DNA of 64,000 nt from an uncultured Erythrobacter sp. (GTDB taxonomy: Bacteria > Pseudomonadota > Alphaproteobacteria > Sphingomonadales > Sphingomonadaceae), in assembly GCA_947488155.1 (NCBI GenBank), contig CANKYK010000002.1:688001-752000 (forward strand). The letters run 5' to 3'. The notes beneath the pieces were generated by a model. It ran no database searches. It was not told the origin of the DNA and was given only the letters and a program-made list of their open reading frames with translations. Positions 25,164 through 34,462 of this stretch are shown one piece after another. Every line of letters begins with the position of its first letter. The stretch's first letter is position 1. The translations under genes and the position numbers were made by a program.

Positions 25164-26384
25164 TTGCACAGCTATCCTGATGAGATATTTTCCGATGCGG
25201 CGGCGGTAGTCAGCGCGGTTGCGCCTGACGAACCGATCATTCTTAATCGCCCGCATGCGGCCCTTCGCGCAGCTCGCTTCTTCACAGAGAAGTTTCCGGG
25301 CAAGACGCTCTATGCTGTGAAAGCCAATCCTGCGCCCTCGCTCTTGCGAGTGCTGTGGGAGGCGAATGTTACGCATTACGACGTCGCATCGATTGCTGAA
25401 GTGCGTCTGGTTCGTGCAGAGCTGCCCGAGGCGGAGCTGTGCTTCATGCATCCGATTAAGACCCGGCGGGCGATTGCAGAGGCCTACCACGCGCACAAGG
25501 TGCGCACATTCAGCCTCGACACCACCGAAGAGCTGCATAAGATCGTTGAGGCCTGCCGCAATCCGGAGACGGGTGCTGCCGCCGATGATTTGCGGCTCTG
25601 CGTGCGTTTGCGCGTTTCCAGCGAGTTTTCTGAGCTGAGCCTGGCGAGCAAGTTTGGCTGTGACCTGTTGGAGGCCCCGGCTTTGCTTCAGGAAGTGCGT
25701 CAGCATTGCGATTGGCTGGGTGCGTGTTTCCACGTCGGCAGTCAGGCGATGACGCCGTTTGCCTTTGTCCAGGCGCTTGACCGCACCCGCGCCGCGATTG
25801 CCGATGCCAGCGTGGTGATCGACATGATCGATGTTGGTGGAGGCTTTCCCAGCATCTATCCGGGTATGGAACCGCCTCCTTTGGAAGATTACTTCGCTCT
25901 GATCGCTCAGCACTTCGAAGCGCTGCCGATTGCTTACAATGCGGAGCTTTGGTGCGAGCCGGGGAGGGCGCTGGCGGCGGAGTATTCCTCGCTTGTCGTG
26001 CAAGTCGATAAGCGTCGTGGCGAAGAGCTGTTCATCAATGATGGCGCATATGGCGCGTTGTACGACGCGGCTCATGTTGACTGGCGTTTCCCAGTGAAGG
26101 CGCTGGCCGATAATTTGCGTGATCCAGAGGTCGGTTTCGCCTTTTACGGTCCGACCTGTGATGACGCGGATTATATGCAGGGACCATTCCCGCTGCCGGG
26201 TGATATTCAGGCCGGCGATTATATCGAGATCGGTATGATCGGGGCTTATGGTGCCGCGATGAAAACCGGCTTTAACGGCTTTGGCAATGCGGAAGAATTC
26301 ACCGTTGCTGACGAACCAATGCTGAGCCTGTTCCGCGGTGACAGACAGCGGCCTGAAAGCGATAATGTGGTGAGCTTGCGTTAG
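25164..26384 (+). CDS. Ornithine (or lysine/ornithine) decarboxylase, fold-type III PLP
   Basis: About 406 residues, alanine-racemase-type barrel. The PLP Lys is in TLYAVKANPAP, HPIKTRRAI and SLDTTEEL follow, the glycine loop is DVGGGFPSIYPG, WCEPGRALAAE binds PLP phosphate, and GPTCDDADYM contains the active-site Cys of eukaryotic-type decarboxylases. It should produce putrescine (or cadaverine), the substrate of the nearby carboxyspermidine pathway. The start is uncertain: TTG 25164 gives a family-like N-terminus (LHSYPDEIF); ATG 25128 and TTG 25104 are alternatives. A structured leader precedes it. Confidence 0.85.
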   Translation: MHSYPDEIFSDAAAVVSAVAPDEPIILNRPHAALRAARFFTEKFPGKTLYAVKANPAPSLLRVLWEANVTHYDVASIAEVRLVRAELPEAELCFMHPIKTRRAIAEAYHAHKVRTFSLDTTEELHKIVEACRNPETGAAADDLRLCVRLRVSSEFSELSLASKFGCDLLEAPALLQEVRQHCDWLGACFHVGSQAMTPFAFVQALDRTRAAIADASVVIDMIDVGGGFPSIYPGMEPPPLEDYFALIAQHFEALPIAYNAELWCEPGRALAAEYSSLVVQVDKRRGEELFINDGAYGALYDAAHVDWRFPVKALADNLRDPEVGFAFYGPTCDDADYMQGPFPLPGDIQAGDYIEIGMIGAYGAAMKTGFNGFGNAEEFTVADEPMLSLFRGDRQRPESDNVVSLR

Positions 26385-26389
26385 GGTTT

Positions 26390-27970
26390 CTAGGCCTTGT
26401 CATTAGGATTGTCGTTTTTGAGATTGGTCTCAAGGATAGGAGCCAGCGGCGTTCCTATCCATCGCGACTCTTTCACGAGGGCGGTCACAAAGTGGCGCAA
26501 TCTTGGGCTGACATTTGCCAGTCTAGCGTAGAGGTACGGGAAGTCGCGCAGCAGCCCGAAGCCCGCCTGCTCGCCCATGAAACTCTGGAATATAGGCGTA
26601 TCCGCTGGATAAACTGACTTACCTTCATAAGTCGCACCTCTCGGCCAGGCCATGCCCAAAACGCGGGAGTTGAAGGCCAAAAGTACCGTATCTTTGCCTC
26701 GTTCTAACAACTCAAATGAGAAGCAGTCGAATAGTTTTGCAGCTGCTCGCACATGCATCATATCGCTCGCTTCTCGCGAGCGTTTAAGCCAAGCCACCGC
26801 TTCATCGAGATCCGACAGAGTTAAAAGCTTGGCATTGTCACAAAGGAACTCGAAGTCATCTAAGTGATCACGATAGTCTTGCCCTGAGCGCATTAAGGTC
26901 CAGAAATACTGCACTCTTGTTCGAGTGTCCTGTTCGAAGGCGCTGAATTCGGCTTCCAGTTCCTCCATGTCTTCATCAGCAAATTGCGGCTCCTGCGGTT
27001 CGGCGATCAGATCAGAGAGTGGTGCAGGTCGCCACTTTTCGCCCGGCCACAATTGCTCGCGTGCGCGGGGCAGGAATCCGAAATACTTCTCGGTCGAGTT
27101 CTCGACAATCGAAGTCCAGGCAAAGGCTACAAAGATTGGGATGCGAGTGAGCGTAGGGATGCCCGCGAAGATACGCTGAGTGTTTCCAGAGCAATCGACA
27201 ACACGGGTTTCTTGCAGCTTGCCTTTAATAAGCCGGGTTGGGTCTTTGAAACGGCGATTCGAGAACCTTATCGCCTCCGCTGGTTTTTTGCCTTTTCGTT
27301 GTAGGATCCAGTGGGTCTTTTTGTCTGCCAGTTTCCAGCCTTTGGGAATCCTGCCCCTTGCGATGTGAGTCAGCCGATGCCCTTGCTCCGGACGCAGACG
27401 ATAAGTGAGGTTGAAGTACCCTTTCGGACTTTCGCTCGCGACACGCGCCAGCCTACCTTCTTCAAGAAGTGCCAAGGCATCGCGTGAGTTTTCTTCGACT
27501 TCGAACCAGACTCCACCACCCGATACAGGCATGAACCGTTCATTTGCTTTGCGCAGATAGCTCAGACGTATTGGGCCGCCAACAAATTCGTAGAGGAAAA
27601 GACCAACGAAAAGAGCGGGAAAGATCAGAAAACCGGGGTGGGCGCGCCCGGTCCAAACATCGCCAACTATAACGACCATCGTTGCGCCGATGACAAGGCC
27701 TTGTAGCCTTGGCCCACCAAAAGGTAGCAAGAACCAGCTTATTACTGGGATCGAAAGCCATACTCCCAGCAGCACTGCGATGATTGCGGGATAGGGCCAC
27801 TTAGGGTCAAGCTGTTCGATCGGAGCTTCGCTCGGTGCAAAGGAAAACCCGACCCAAACCGCTAAAGCGGCGAATATCGCAGGCAGGATAAGCGGATGAT
27901 ACGGAACCGCTAGAGTGCCGATTGGGAAGGCGTACCTGAAACCTAAAATTCTAAAGAATCTTGCGATCAT
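26390..27970 (-). CDS. Membrane protein of unknown function
   Basis: A 526-residue protein. The N-terminal ~140 residues hold about five hydrophobic segments (for example LILPAIFAALAVWVGFSFA and FLIFPALFVGLFLYEFVGG). The rest is a large soluble, charged domain with no motif I recognise, including an acidic stretch (FADEDMEELEAEFSAFEQD) and a C-terminal helical part. Its 3' end meets the decarboxylase gene convergently, 6 bases apart. Base composition is a little more AT-rich than that of its neighbours, hinting at an accessory gene, but there are no mobility genes beside it. Confidence 0.65.
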   Translation of the reverse strand: MIARFFRILGFRYAFPIGTLAVPYHPLILPAIFAALAVWVGFSFAPSEAPIEQLDPKWPYPAIIAVLLGVWLSIPVISWFLLPFGGPRLQGLVIGATMVVIVGDVWTGRAHPGFLIFPALFVGLFLYEFVGGPIRLSYLRKANERFMPVSGGGVWFEVEENSRDALALLEEGRLARVASESPKGYFNLTYRLRPEQGHRLTHIARGRIPKGWKLADKKTHWILQRKGKKPAEAIRFSNRRFKDPTRLIKGKLQETRVVDCSGNTQRIFAGIPTLTRIPIFVAFAWTSIVENSTEKYFGFLPRAREQLWPGEKWRPAPLSDLIAEPQEPQFADEDMEELEAEFSAFEQDTRTRVQYFWTLMRSGQDYRDHLDDFEFLCDNAKLLTLSDLDEAVAWLKRSREASDMMHVRAAAKLFDCFSFELLERGKDTVLLAFNSRVLGMAWPRGATYEGKSVYPADTPIFQSFMGEQAGFGLLRDFPYLYARLANVSPRLRHFVTALVKESRWIGTPLAPILETNLKNDNPNDKA

Positions 27971-28070
27971 ACGCTGGTTCTTACGCCAGTAAACTTAAGC
28001 AATTCCTTTTGCATTTTGGCACGAGCATGTTCCGAAGCGTTATTTCGGATTCATACAGCTGCGCTCCTGC

Positions 28071-28763
28071 TCACTCAAACCCAACAAATCTCGCCGCATC
28101 TGAAACCTTGCGGCGCGTAATCTTCACTGGATTGGCGGGAAAGTCGGGATCAGGCCAGCCCAATGCCACGGCCTTCATGATGATCTGATCATCTGGAATG
28201 CTGGCATGCTCGCGCACGACCGGCGATTGCATGATTCCCTGGCTGTTGATCACACAGCCGAGGCCCCTGCTCCATGCCGCATTGACGAGCGCTGTGGTAA
28301 CAGCTCCGCAATCAAAGACGGTGTCGTCCGCATCGGACAGCTCTTTGTCATACGTAACGATAACGCAAACAGGTGCATCGAATTGGCGGAAGCCGCGCAG
28401 CACCCAGTCTTGCCGTTTTTCCTTATCGTCGCGCTCGATTCCCATCGCTTCAAACAATTGGATCGCGCAGCCAACCTGCCGGTCGCGGTGAATACCTGCG
28501 AATGCGCGGCCTTTGCGAAACTCGCGGCTGTCCGGCTCTCCAGCAAGAATACGCTCGGTGTTGCCTTTGCGGATCCGGTCAAGCGGCTCACCAGTGATCA
28601 CGTGGAAATGATACGGCTGGGTGTTCATCGAAGAGGGCGAACGCATTGCCATCGCTAAAACTTCTTCGATCAGTTCTTGAGGTACCGGCTTATCAAGATA
28701 GCCACGGATAGAGCGGCGGCCGAGCACCACATCATCATAATTCATATTGTTTGGATCTTTCAC
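28071..28763 (-). CDS. Nitroreductase family FMN oxidoreductase
   Basis: A 230-residue protein of the nitroreductase fold. RRSIRGYLDKPVP at the N-terminus and RSPSSMNTQPYHF form the FMN-phosphate site; GLGCVINSQG and VALGWPDPDFPANP are conserved C-terminal motifs. Such enzymes use NAD(P)H to reduce nitro compounds or quinones as dimers. The substrate is unknown. The start overlaps the end of the upstream TauD-type gene by four bases (ATGA), so the two form an operon, possibly for a common catabolic step. Confidence 0.88.
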   Translation of the reverse strand: MKDPNNMNYDDVVLGRRSIRGYLDKPVPQELIEEVLAMAMRSPSSMNTQPYHFHVITGEPLDRIRKGNTERILAGEPDSREFRKGRAFAGIHRDRQVGCAIQLFEAMGIERDDKEKRQDWVLRGFRQFDAPVCVIVTYDKELSDADDTVFDCGAVTTALVNAAWSRGLGCVINSQGIMQSPVVREHASIPDDQIIMKAVALGWPDPDFPANPVKITRRKVSDAARFVGFE

Positions 28764-29632
28764 TCAGAGAAGTAAGGTTTGTCGCCCGCAATCGTTACGC
28801 GTTCCATCACGCGCCTTGCCGGGAAATAGTCGGAGACCGCAAGGTGCTGTGTCACCCGATTGTCCCAAAAGGCGATAGTGCCTTTGCGCCACCGCAGTCG
28901 GCATTGCACCTCTACATCCATCGCGGTCTTATAGAGATGCGCGAGCAGCCAGCGGCTTTCCTCGCCGCTCAAGCCCTCAATGTGCGAGGTGAAGGCGGTG
29001 TTGACATAGATCACTCGCTCACCCGTTTCGGGATGAGTGCGGATTACAGGATGGCGCTGCGGCGGGAATTTTTCGTGCAGGTCCTCCGGGGCCTTGTCGA
29101 GGCGCCCTGCAAACACGCGGGCGATATCGTGCACCGCGGTCAGACCTTCGCACATGCGCTTCATCTGATCGGACAGCCGCTCATACGCCATATGCATATT
29201 GGCAAAGCAGGTGTCGCCGCCGCATTCGGGCACTTCGCGCGCCAGCAGGATAGAGCCGAGCGAGGGCTTTTCGCGCCAGGTGACATCGGAGTGCCAATAG
29301 TTCTCTTGGCCCCGGCTCTTGGGACCATGGGCTATGCGCAGAACTTCGCGATTGGGTTGATCTTTGGGGGTGGCGGGGTGGACTTCCAAATCGCCAAAAT
29401 GCCGGGCGAAGGCGATGTGTTGTTCTTGGCTTAAATCCTGATCACGAAAGAAGATAACGCCGTGCTTGAGCAGGGCGGCGCGAATGTCGTCGATCCGTTC
29501 GCCAATGTCAGGCGCGCCGAGATCAATGTTAAGGATCTCCGCACCGATTGCAGGCGTCATCGGACGGATATCCAGCGCGCCAGTATCCAATGCGTTCTTG
29601 TCTAACGGGGCGTCAAAAACCGTTGCCAACAT
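28760..29632 (-). CDS. TauD/TfdA family 2-oxoglutarate-dependent dioxygenase
   Basis: A 290-residue Fe(II)/2-oxoglutarate dioxygenase. The metal-binding HxD is H114/D116 in NYWHSDVTWR. The distal His lies in FWDNRVTQHLAV, and the following Arg residues probably bind 2-oxoglutarate. An N-terminal segment (IGAEILNIDLGAP) is typical of the TauD group, which oxidises taurine, alkyl sulfates, 2,4-D and similar acids. No sulfonate transporter is nearby, so the substrate cannot be assigned. Its stop overlaps the nitroreductase start. Confidence 0.88.
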   Translation of the reverse strand: MLATVFDAPLDKNALDTGALDIRPMTPAIGAEILNIDLGAPDIGERIDDIRAALLKHGVIFFRDQDLSQEQHIAFARHFGDLEVHPATPKDQPNREVLRIAHGPKSRGQENYWHSDVTWREKPSLGSILLAREVPECGGDTCFANMHMAYERLSDQMKRMCEGLTAVHDIARVFAGRLDKAPEDLHEKFPPQRHPVIRTHPETGERVIYVNTAFTSHIEGLSGEESRWLLAHLYKTAMDVEVQCRLRWRKGTIAFWDNRVTQHLAVSDYFPARRVMERVTIAGDKPYFSE

Positions 29633-29680
29633 GCCTCTCCCAAAGCTTGATGGAGAGTGTGGGCGAAGCGTGCAGGGCGA

Positions 29681-30901
29681 TCAAGCCGCTTTTTTGAGCT
29701 CCAGTTCCAACCGATCCCAGATCTCGACCAAGGCTTCGGTCAGCTCGTCCATCATTTCCACCGTGTGCATCGGGCCAGGGGTAAAGCGCAGTCGCTCTGT
29801 CCCGCGCGGCACGGTGGGGAAGTTGATCGGCTGTACATATACGCCATATTCAGCAAGCAGAACGTCGCTGATCTTCTTGGCGCGAACAGGATCGCCAATC
29901 ATAAGCGGAACGATATGGGTGACACTGTCCATCACTGGCAGGCCCGCATCGCGCATCTTTTGCTTCAGCAACTCAGCATTGGCTTGCTGCGCATCACGTT
30001 CTTCGCTGGAACTCTTGAGGTGCTTCACCGAGGCGAGCACGCCCGCGACCAGCACTGGAGACAGCGACGTGGTGAAGATGAAGCCAGGGGCATAGCTGCG
30101 GATGCAATCGATAATGCGGGTATCGGCCGCGATATAGCCGCCCATCACACCGAATGCCTTGCCTAAGGTGCCTTCGATAATGTCGATCCGGTGCGCGGCC
30201 TTGTCACGTTCCGAGATGCCGCCCCCACGCTCTCCATACATGCCCACCGCATGCACTTCGTCGATGTAGGTGAGGGCGTTGTATTTTTCGGCGAGGTCGC
30301 AGATCTCGTGGATTGGTGCGATATCACCGTCCATGGAATAGACGCTTTCAAACGCGATTACCTTGGGCGTTTCAGTGTCTTCAGCGGCCAGGAGTTCTTC
30401 CAAATGCGCCATGTCGTTGTGGCGGAATACGCGCTTCTCACAGCCGGAATTGCGGATGCCGGCGATCATGCTGGCATGGTTCAGAGCGTCTGAGAAAATC
30501 ACGCAGCCAGGCAGCAATTTGCCCAGCGTGGATAATGTCGCATCGTTGGAGACATAACCGCTGGTAAAGGTCAGCGCGCCTTCCTTGCCATGAAGGTCAG
30601 CAAGCTCTCGCTCCAGCTCGACATGGAAGTGAGTGTTGCCGCCGATATTGCGCGTGCCGCCAGAGCCTGCGCCAACATCGTGCAGCGCGTCTTCCATCGC
30701 GGTGATAACTTTTTCGTGCTGCCCCATCGCCAGATAATCATTGGAGCACCAAACCGTGATCGGCTTCGGTCCATTATGCCCGTGGAAACAGCGGGCGTTG
30801 GGATAGGCGCCCTTGTTCCGCATGATGTCGATGAACACGCGGTAGCGACCTTCCTCATGAAGGCGGTCTATCGCTTTATCGAAGACGTTTCCGTAATTCA
30901 C
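29681..30901 (-). CDS. hemA: 5-aminolevulinate synthase
   Basis: A 406-residue alpha-oxoamine synthase that condenses glycine and succinyl-CoA to 5-aminolevulinate, the first step of the C4 haem pathway found in Alphaproteobacteria. The PLP Lys is K248 in [39 protein letters not shown] and [12 protein letters not shown] are diagnostic and distinguish it from KbL and BioF. It has the normal bacterial length, with no mitochondrial-type extension. It depends on succinyl-CoA, which the methylmalonyl pathway encoded later in the window also supplies. Confidence 0.96.
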   Translation of the reverse strand: MNYGNVFDKAIDRLHEEGRYRVFIDIMRNKGAYPNARCFHGHNGPKPITVWCSNDYLAMGQHEKVITAMEDALHDVGAGSGGTRNIGGNTHFHVELERELADLHGKEGALTFTSGYVSNDATLSTLGKLLPGCVIFSDALNHASMIAGIRNSGCEKRVFRHNDMAHLEELLAAEDTETPKVIAFESVYSMDGDIAPIHEICDLAEKYNALTYIDEVHAVGMYGERGGGISERDKAAHRIDIIEGTLGKAFGVMGGYIAADTRIIDCIRSYAPGFIFTTSLSPVLVAGVLASVKHLKSSSEERDAQQANAELLKQKMRDAGLPVMDSVTHIVPLMIGDPVRAKKISDVLLAEYGVYVQPINFPTVPRGTERLRFTPGPMHTVEMMDELTEALVEIWDRLELELKKAA

Positions 30902-31010
30902 GCGTTGTGCCCATCTGTTCAGTGGAGACCATCGCTAGCCTCAATTGGTCGCGGTGATCTAGGGATTTTCAATGCACTTTTCTAGCACGATCTTTGCGAA
31001 CTATTCGCGA

Positions 31011-31826
31011 TTAAAACTGGTCAATCTGATCGATTTTGTAGGACTTTAAAGCTGGGCGCAGAGCTTCTAGCGTTTCGATGCTGCCGGTCGTCACCGCGCG
31101 GTTCGGGCCGCTGCGCTCGAATGTTTGCCCATCGAGTAGGTGAACGATGCGGCGCGCGATCCCTTCTGCTCCGTCCAAAAAGCGAATATCCGGCGGCATT
31201 CCCAGATCGTTGACTGCGACATCGATCAACTCATCTTCGAGAAGGGGGAAGTGGGTGCAGCCGAGCACAATCCGGTCGAGCTTCATTTCGTGGTCGTTTT
31301 CGCGTAGCCCCTCGAGTGCAGCTTCCAGCACTGAGCGGTTCACCGGTCCCCCGCGCAGCTTGCTTTCCGCCTCATCCACCAGATCAGGGGCGGCAAAGCG
31401 CAGCAGCTTGCCGTCTTGCACAAATTCTGCCTCCAGCCGGTCGACATAGGGCTGTCGCACGGTCCCTTGCGTGCCCAGCATTCCGATCACCCCGGTCTTG
31501 CTGGTGAGCGCAGCGGGTTTGATCGCCGGGACGGTTCCAACAACTGGAATTTCCAGCACATCGCGAACCATATCGAGCGCAATCGTGCTGGCGGTGTTGC
31601 AGGCGATACAGGCGAGGCGCGGCTCATAGCGTTCGCTCATCCGGCCAAGTAGCCCGGCGACCCGCGCGGCAACCTCCGCCTCTGTCTTCTTGCCGTAAGG
31701 CAGGCCAGCGTAATCAGCCGCCAGAATGATCGGGGCATCGGGCAAAGCGCGGCGCACCGCGGCATAAATCGTCAGCCCACCAACGCCGGTGTCGAACAGG
31801 AGGATTGGGGCGTCGGGACTGGTGAT
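31011..31826 (-). CDS. murI: Glutamate racemase, apparent non-standard start codon
   Basis: It makes D-glutamate for peptidoglycan. Two catalytic Cys motifs are present: ACNTASTIAL and GCTHFPLLEDEL. The catalytic-Asp motif LLFDTGVGGLTIYA is encoded immediately upstream of the first standard start (GTG 31757), so that GTG cannot be the true start. The frame stays open to 31868 but has no ATG, GTG or TTG. Candidates are ATC at 31826 (AAGG nine bases upstream) or ATT at 31847. I give the ATC end as a working limit (271 residues). A sequencing error near the start would be another explanation. Confidence 0.8.
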   Translation of the reverse strand: MTSPDAPILLFDTGVGGLTIYAAVRRALPDAPIILAADYAGLPYGKKTEAEVAARVAGLLGRMSERYEPRLACIACNTASTIALDMVRDVLEIPVVGTVPAIKPAALTSKTGVIGMLGTQGTVRQPYVDRLEAEFVQDGKLLRFAAPDLVDEAESKLRGGPVNRSVLEAALEGLRENDHEMKLDRIVLGCTHFPLLEDELIDVAVNDLGMPPDIRFLDGAEGIARRIVHLLDGQTFERSGPNRAVTTGSIETLEALRPALKSYKIDQIDQF

Positions 31827-31934
31827 CGGATTGGACCTTGTTGCAATAGCTTGTCGAACTGCCGCCTTTTACTTAGGCCTTGCGAAAAGGGAAGCGGCGG
31901 GCGACTTAAGCTCGTGAAAAGGGGCACTACGACC

Positions 31935-32531
31935 ATGGAACCATTGCTAGCCGCCTTGTTGGGATATGCCTTTGGCTCGATCCCATTTGGCTTGTTGCTC
32001 ACCAAAGCGGCTGGCATGGGCGATGTGCGCGATATTGGCAGCGGCAATATCGGCGCGACCAATGTTTTGCGCACAGGCAACAAAGGGCTGGCGGCGGGCA
32101 CATTGCTGCTCGACCTGCTCAAAGGGTTTGCCCCGGTGTTCCTCGCCGGAATGCTATGGCCGGGTGAAAGCGGACAGGTCGCGATGGCCTTTGCGACCGG
32201 GGGCGCGGTGATCGGTCATTGCTATCCCGTCTGGCTGAAGTTCAAGGGCGGTAAGGGCGTTGCCACCAATGCAGGCGTTGCGTTCGGCCTCGCTTGGCCG
32301 ATCGGCCTCGCATATGCCGGGATATGGATCGCGATGCTGGCAATTTTCCGCATTTCTTCGCTGGCAGGGATGAGCGCTGTGGTCGCTGCTGCTGCGGCTG
32401 CCCCATTGTTTGGCTATCCTCAGTTCTTTCCCGTGCTGGCGGCGATTGCTGGCCTGATCATCTATCTCCACCGCGAGAATATTGGGCGTCTGGCGAAGGG
32501 TGAGGAGCCCAAGATCGGCAACTCAAAATGA
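31935..32531 (+). CDS. plsY: Glycerol-3-phosphate acyltransferase PlsY
   Basis: A 198-residue multi-spanning membrane enzyme that transfers an acyl group from acyl-phosphate to glycerol-3-phosphate, starting phospholipid synthesis. PlsY motifs: GYAFGSIPFGLLL, IGSGNIGATNVLRTGNK, GHCYPVWLKFKGGKGVATNAG and a C-terminal LIIYLHRENIGRL. The ATG at 31935 gives the family's standard N-terminus; an in-frame upstream start would add unrelated residues. It is divergent from murI and overlaps dprA by ATGA. Confidence 0.96.
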   Translation: MEPLLAALLGYAFGSIPFGLLLTKAAGMGDVRDIGSGNIGATNVLRTGNKGLAAGTLLLDLLKGFAPVFLAGMLWPGESGQVAMAFATGGAVIGHCYPVWLKFKGGKGVATNAGVAFGLAWPIGLAYAGIWIAMLAIFRISSLAGMSAVVAAAAAAPLFGYPQFFPVLAAIAGLIIYLHRENIGRLAKGEEPKIGNSK

Positions 32532-33673
32532 ACGCGTCTGGGGGCGGCGACAAAGGGCTGACCCAGCTTGAGGCATTTGCCCGCATTCGTCTTCTCAGAT
32601 CGCCCAATATCGGCCCGGTCAGCTATCGTCAGCTGCTGGCGCGGTTCGGCAATGCGGTCGCAGCGATCGAAGCTCTGCCAGAGCTGGGAGGGCGCGGAAA
32701 GCGCAGCTATCGTCCGGCATCGCGCGACAAAATTGAGCGAGAGATTGAAGGGATCCAGCGAGCAGGGGCCAGCTATCTGTTCCACGATCAGCCCGACTTT
32801 CCGCCTCTGCTTGCGGAGATCGAAAGCGCACCGCCAATCATCACCTATCGCGGAGACGTGAAACTGGCGTCGAAGCCCTGCGTGGCGATGGTCGGCGCGC
32901 GCAATTCATCCGCCGCAGCGGTGAAGCTTGCTCGGCAGTTTGGGCGCGATCTGGCAGAGCGGGGGTATTCAGTGGTGTCAGGGCTTGCGCGCGGGATCGA
33001 CGGTGCGAGCCACGAGGGCGCGCTGTCTGCGGGTGCTGGCGCGACCATCGGTGTGATCGCCAGCGGGATCGACATCGCCTATCCTCCGCAGCATGCCGAT
33101 TTGCAGGAACAGATTGCGCGCGAAGGCCTGCTGATCGCTGAGCAGCCGCCCGCCACCCAGCCGCGTGGCAGCCATTTCCCCAGCCGCAACCGCATTATCG
33201 CCGGGCTTGCGGCGGGTACTTTGGTTGTCGAAGCCGCGCCGAAGTCCGGCTCGCTCATCACGGCAAGGTTGGCTGGTGAGGCCGGACGTGAGGTCATGGC
33301 GATCCCTGGTTCGCCGCTCGACACGCGAAGCCTCGGTTGTAACCAGTTGATCCGTGATGGCGCGGTTCTGGTCCAGTCGCCTGAGGACGTGACCGAGTTG
33401 CTCGAAAGCTTCGAGGGCACGCCGCGCTCGCGCTTCAACATGGTGGCAGAAGGGCGCGAGGAATACGATTTCTCGGAGCTGGACGGCGCGGATGTCAGCC
33501 TGGAGGACACTGGTGCGATAACCGCCCTGTTATCGACCGCGCCTGTCGCCGTGGATGAGCTGGTGCGGCAATCAGGCGCGCCGATGGCTCTGGTGCAGAT
33601 GGCGTTGTTGGAATTGGAAATCACCGGCGATCTTGAGCGGCATTCCGGCGGCCGCGTAAGCTTGGCGGGTTAG
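32528..33673 (+). CDS. dprA: DNA-processing protein DprA
   Basis: A 381-residue protein with an N-terminal SAM-like region (RLLRSPNIGPVSYRQLL), a Rossmann-like DprA domain (MVGARNSSAAAVKLA, VVSGLARGIDGASHEGAL, GVIASGIDIAYPP, FPSRNRIIAGLA) and a C-terminal winged-helix part. DprA loads RecA on incoming single-stranded DNA during natural transformation; it is widely conserved and also present in species not known to be competent. It is coupled to plsY by a 4-base overlap and followed 6 bases later by a membrane-protein gene. Confidence 0.95.
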   Translation: MNASGGGDKGLTQLEAFARIRLLRSPNIGPVSYRQLLARFGNAVAAIEALPELGGRGKRSYRPASRDKIEREIEGIQRAGASYLFHDQPDFPPLLAEIESAPPIITYRGDVKLASKPCVAMVGARNSSAAAVKLARQFGRDLAERGYSVVSGLARGIDGASHEGALSAGAGATIGVIASGIDIAYPPQHADLQEQIAREGLLIAEQPPATQPRGSHFPSRNRIIAGLAAGTLVVEAAPKSGSLITARLAGEAGREVMAIPGSPLDTRSLGCNQLIRDGAVLVQSPEDVTELLESFEGTPRSRFNMVAEGREEYDFSELDGADVSLEDTGAITALLSTAPVAVDELVRQSGAPMALVQMALLELEITGDLERHSGGRVSLAG

Positions 33674-33679
33674 GGAATT

Positions 33680-34372
33680 ATGGAGCTATCAGACGGTGCA
33701 TTTGAAGGTGCGAAGCAGGTTTGGAGTGAAGCTATTCGTCTGCTTGCGGCGGCGTGGCCTGAGGCGCTTGCCTATTTTGCGGTTACGGTGACGGTCTGGA
33801 CTCTCATTGATCTGCAAGTGCTCGGCGACGGCCTGTTGGTGCCGGCAATGATCGTCGATTTTGTCTTGGCCTATCTTCTGACAATTGGCTTGCTTACAAA
33901 GGGGGGATTGGCGCCCGGCGGCCTCAGGGGGACCATTGGCGGGTATTTCTTGGTTTCACTGATAAGCGGATTGGCGATTTCGTTTGGTTTTATCCTGCTC
34001 ATTGTCCCAGGAGTCATTCTGCTGGTTCGGTGGCTGCCAGCTTACGGTGTTGTCTTGGCCGATGGTGAGCCTGGCACTGAAGCGCTCAGCAAATCTTGGG
34101 AGGCCACATCGGGCAAGTTCTGGCCCCTATTGGTTGCGATCTTTGCGCCCATGACGTTGCTAGCCATCCCATTCTTTACGCTGTTCTACTATGATCTCTT
34201 GTCTATCTTCGTCGACGAATTCTCGGAAGACTATGTGGAAACCCCAGCGATCTATCTCGTTGTGACGACAATGCTCTCCGGCCTTGGGTCGCTGGCGGTC
34301 ACCGCGATAGGCATCGCCAGCTATTCGCTGCTGCGTGACGACTCGGCTTCGCTTAACAAAGTTTTCGAATAA
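33680..34372 (+). CDS. Multi-spanning membrane protein of unknown function
   Basis: A 230-residue protein with roughly six hydrophobic segments. FILLIVPGVILLVRWLPAYGVVLADG followed by ALSKSWEATSGKFW is a pattern seen in a widespread family of GlpQ-membrane-domain-like proteins, where a cytosolic A-x-x-x-S-W/x-x-x-K/G motif follows the helix. No enzymatic residues are apparent. It directly follows dprA with an AGGGA box, so it is probably in the plsY-dprA transcript. Function is unknown. Confidence 0.7.
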   Translation: MELSDGAFEGAKQVWSEAIRLLAAAWPEALAYFAVTVTVWTLIDLQVLGDGLLVPAMIVDFVLAYLLTIGLLTKGGLAPGGLRGTIGGYFLVSLISGLAISFGFILLIVPGVILLVRWLPAYGVVLADGEPGTEALSKSWEATSGKFWPLLVAIFAPMTLLAIPFFTLFYYDLLSIFVDEFSEDYVETPAIYLVVTTMLSGLGSLAVTAIGIASYSLLRDDSASLNKVFE

Positions 34373-34462
34373 TTGCCCACTTGACGGAATTAATTGCGCG
34401 GCTCCACCCTCGCGCGTACGTGCACACGTGAAGGCACCGACTAGGAACTAGACAGAACCACC

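Noticed and set aside
24882..26075. 397-codon antisense open frame over the ornithine decarboxylase gene
   Set aside because: It mirrors the codon pattern of the sense gene, has no recognisable domain, and the sense frame has complete PLP-enzyme motifs.
31011..31757. murI starting at GTG 31757
   Set aside because: This start would cut off the catalytic-Asp motif DTGVGG encoded just upstream in the same frame.
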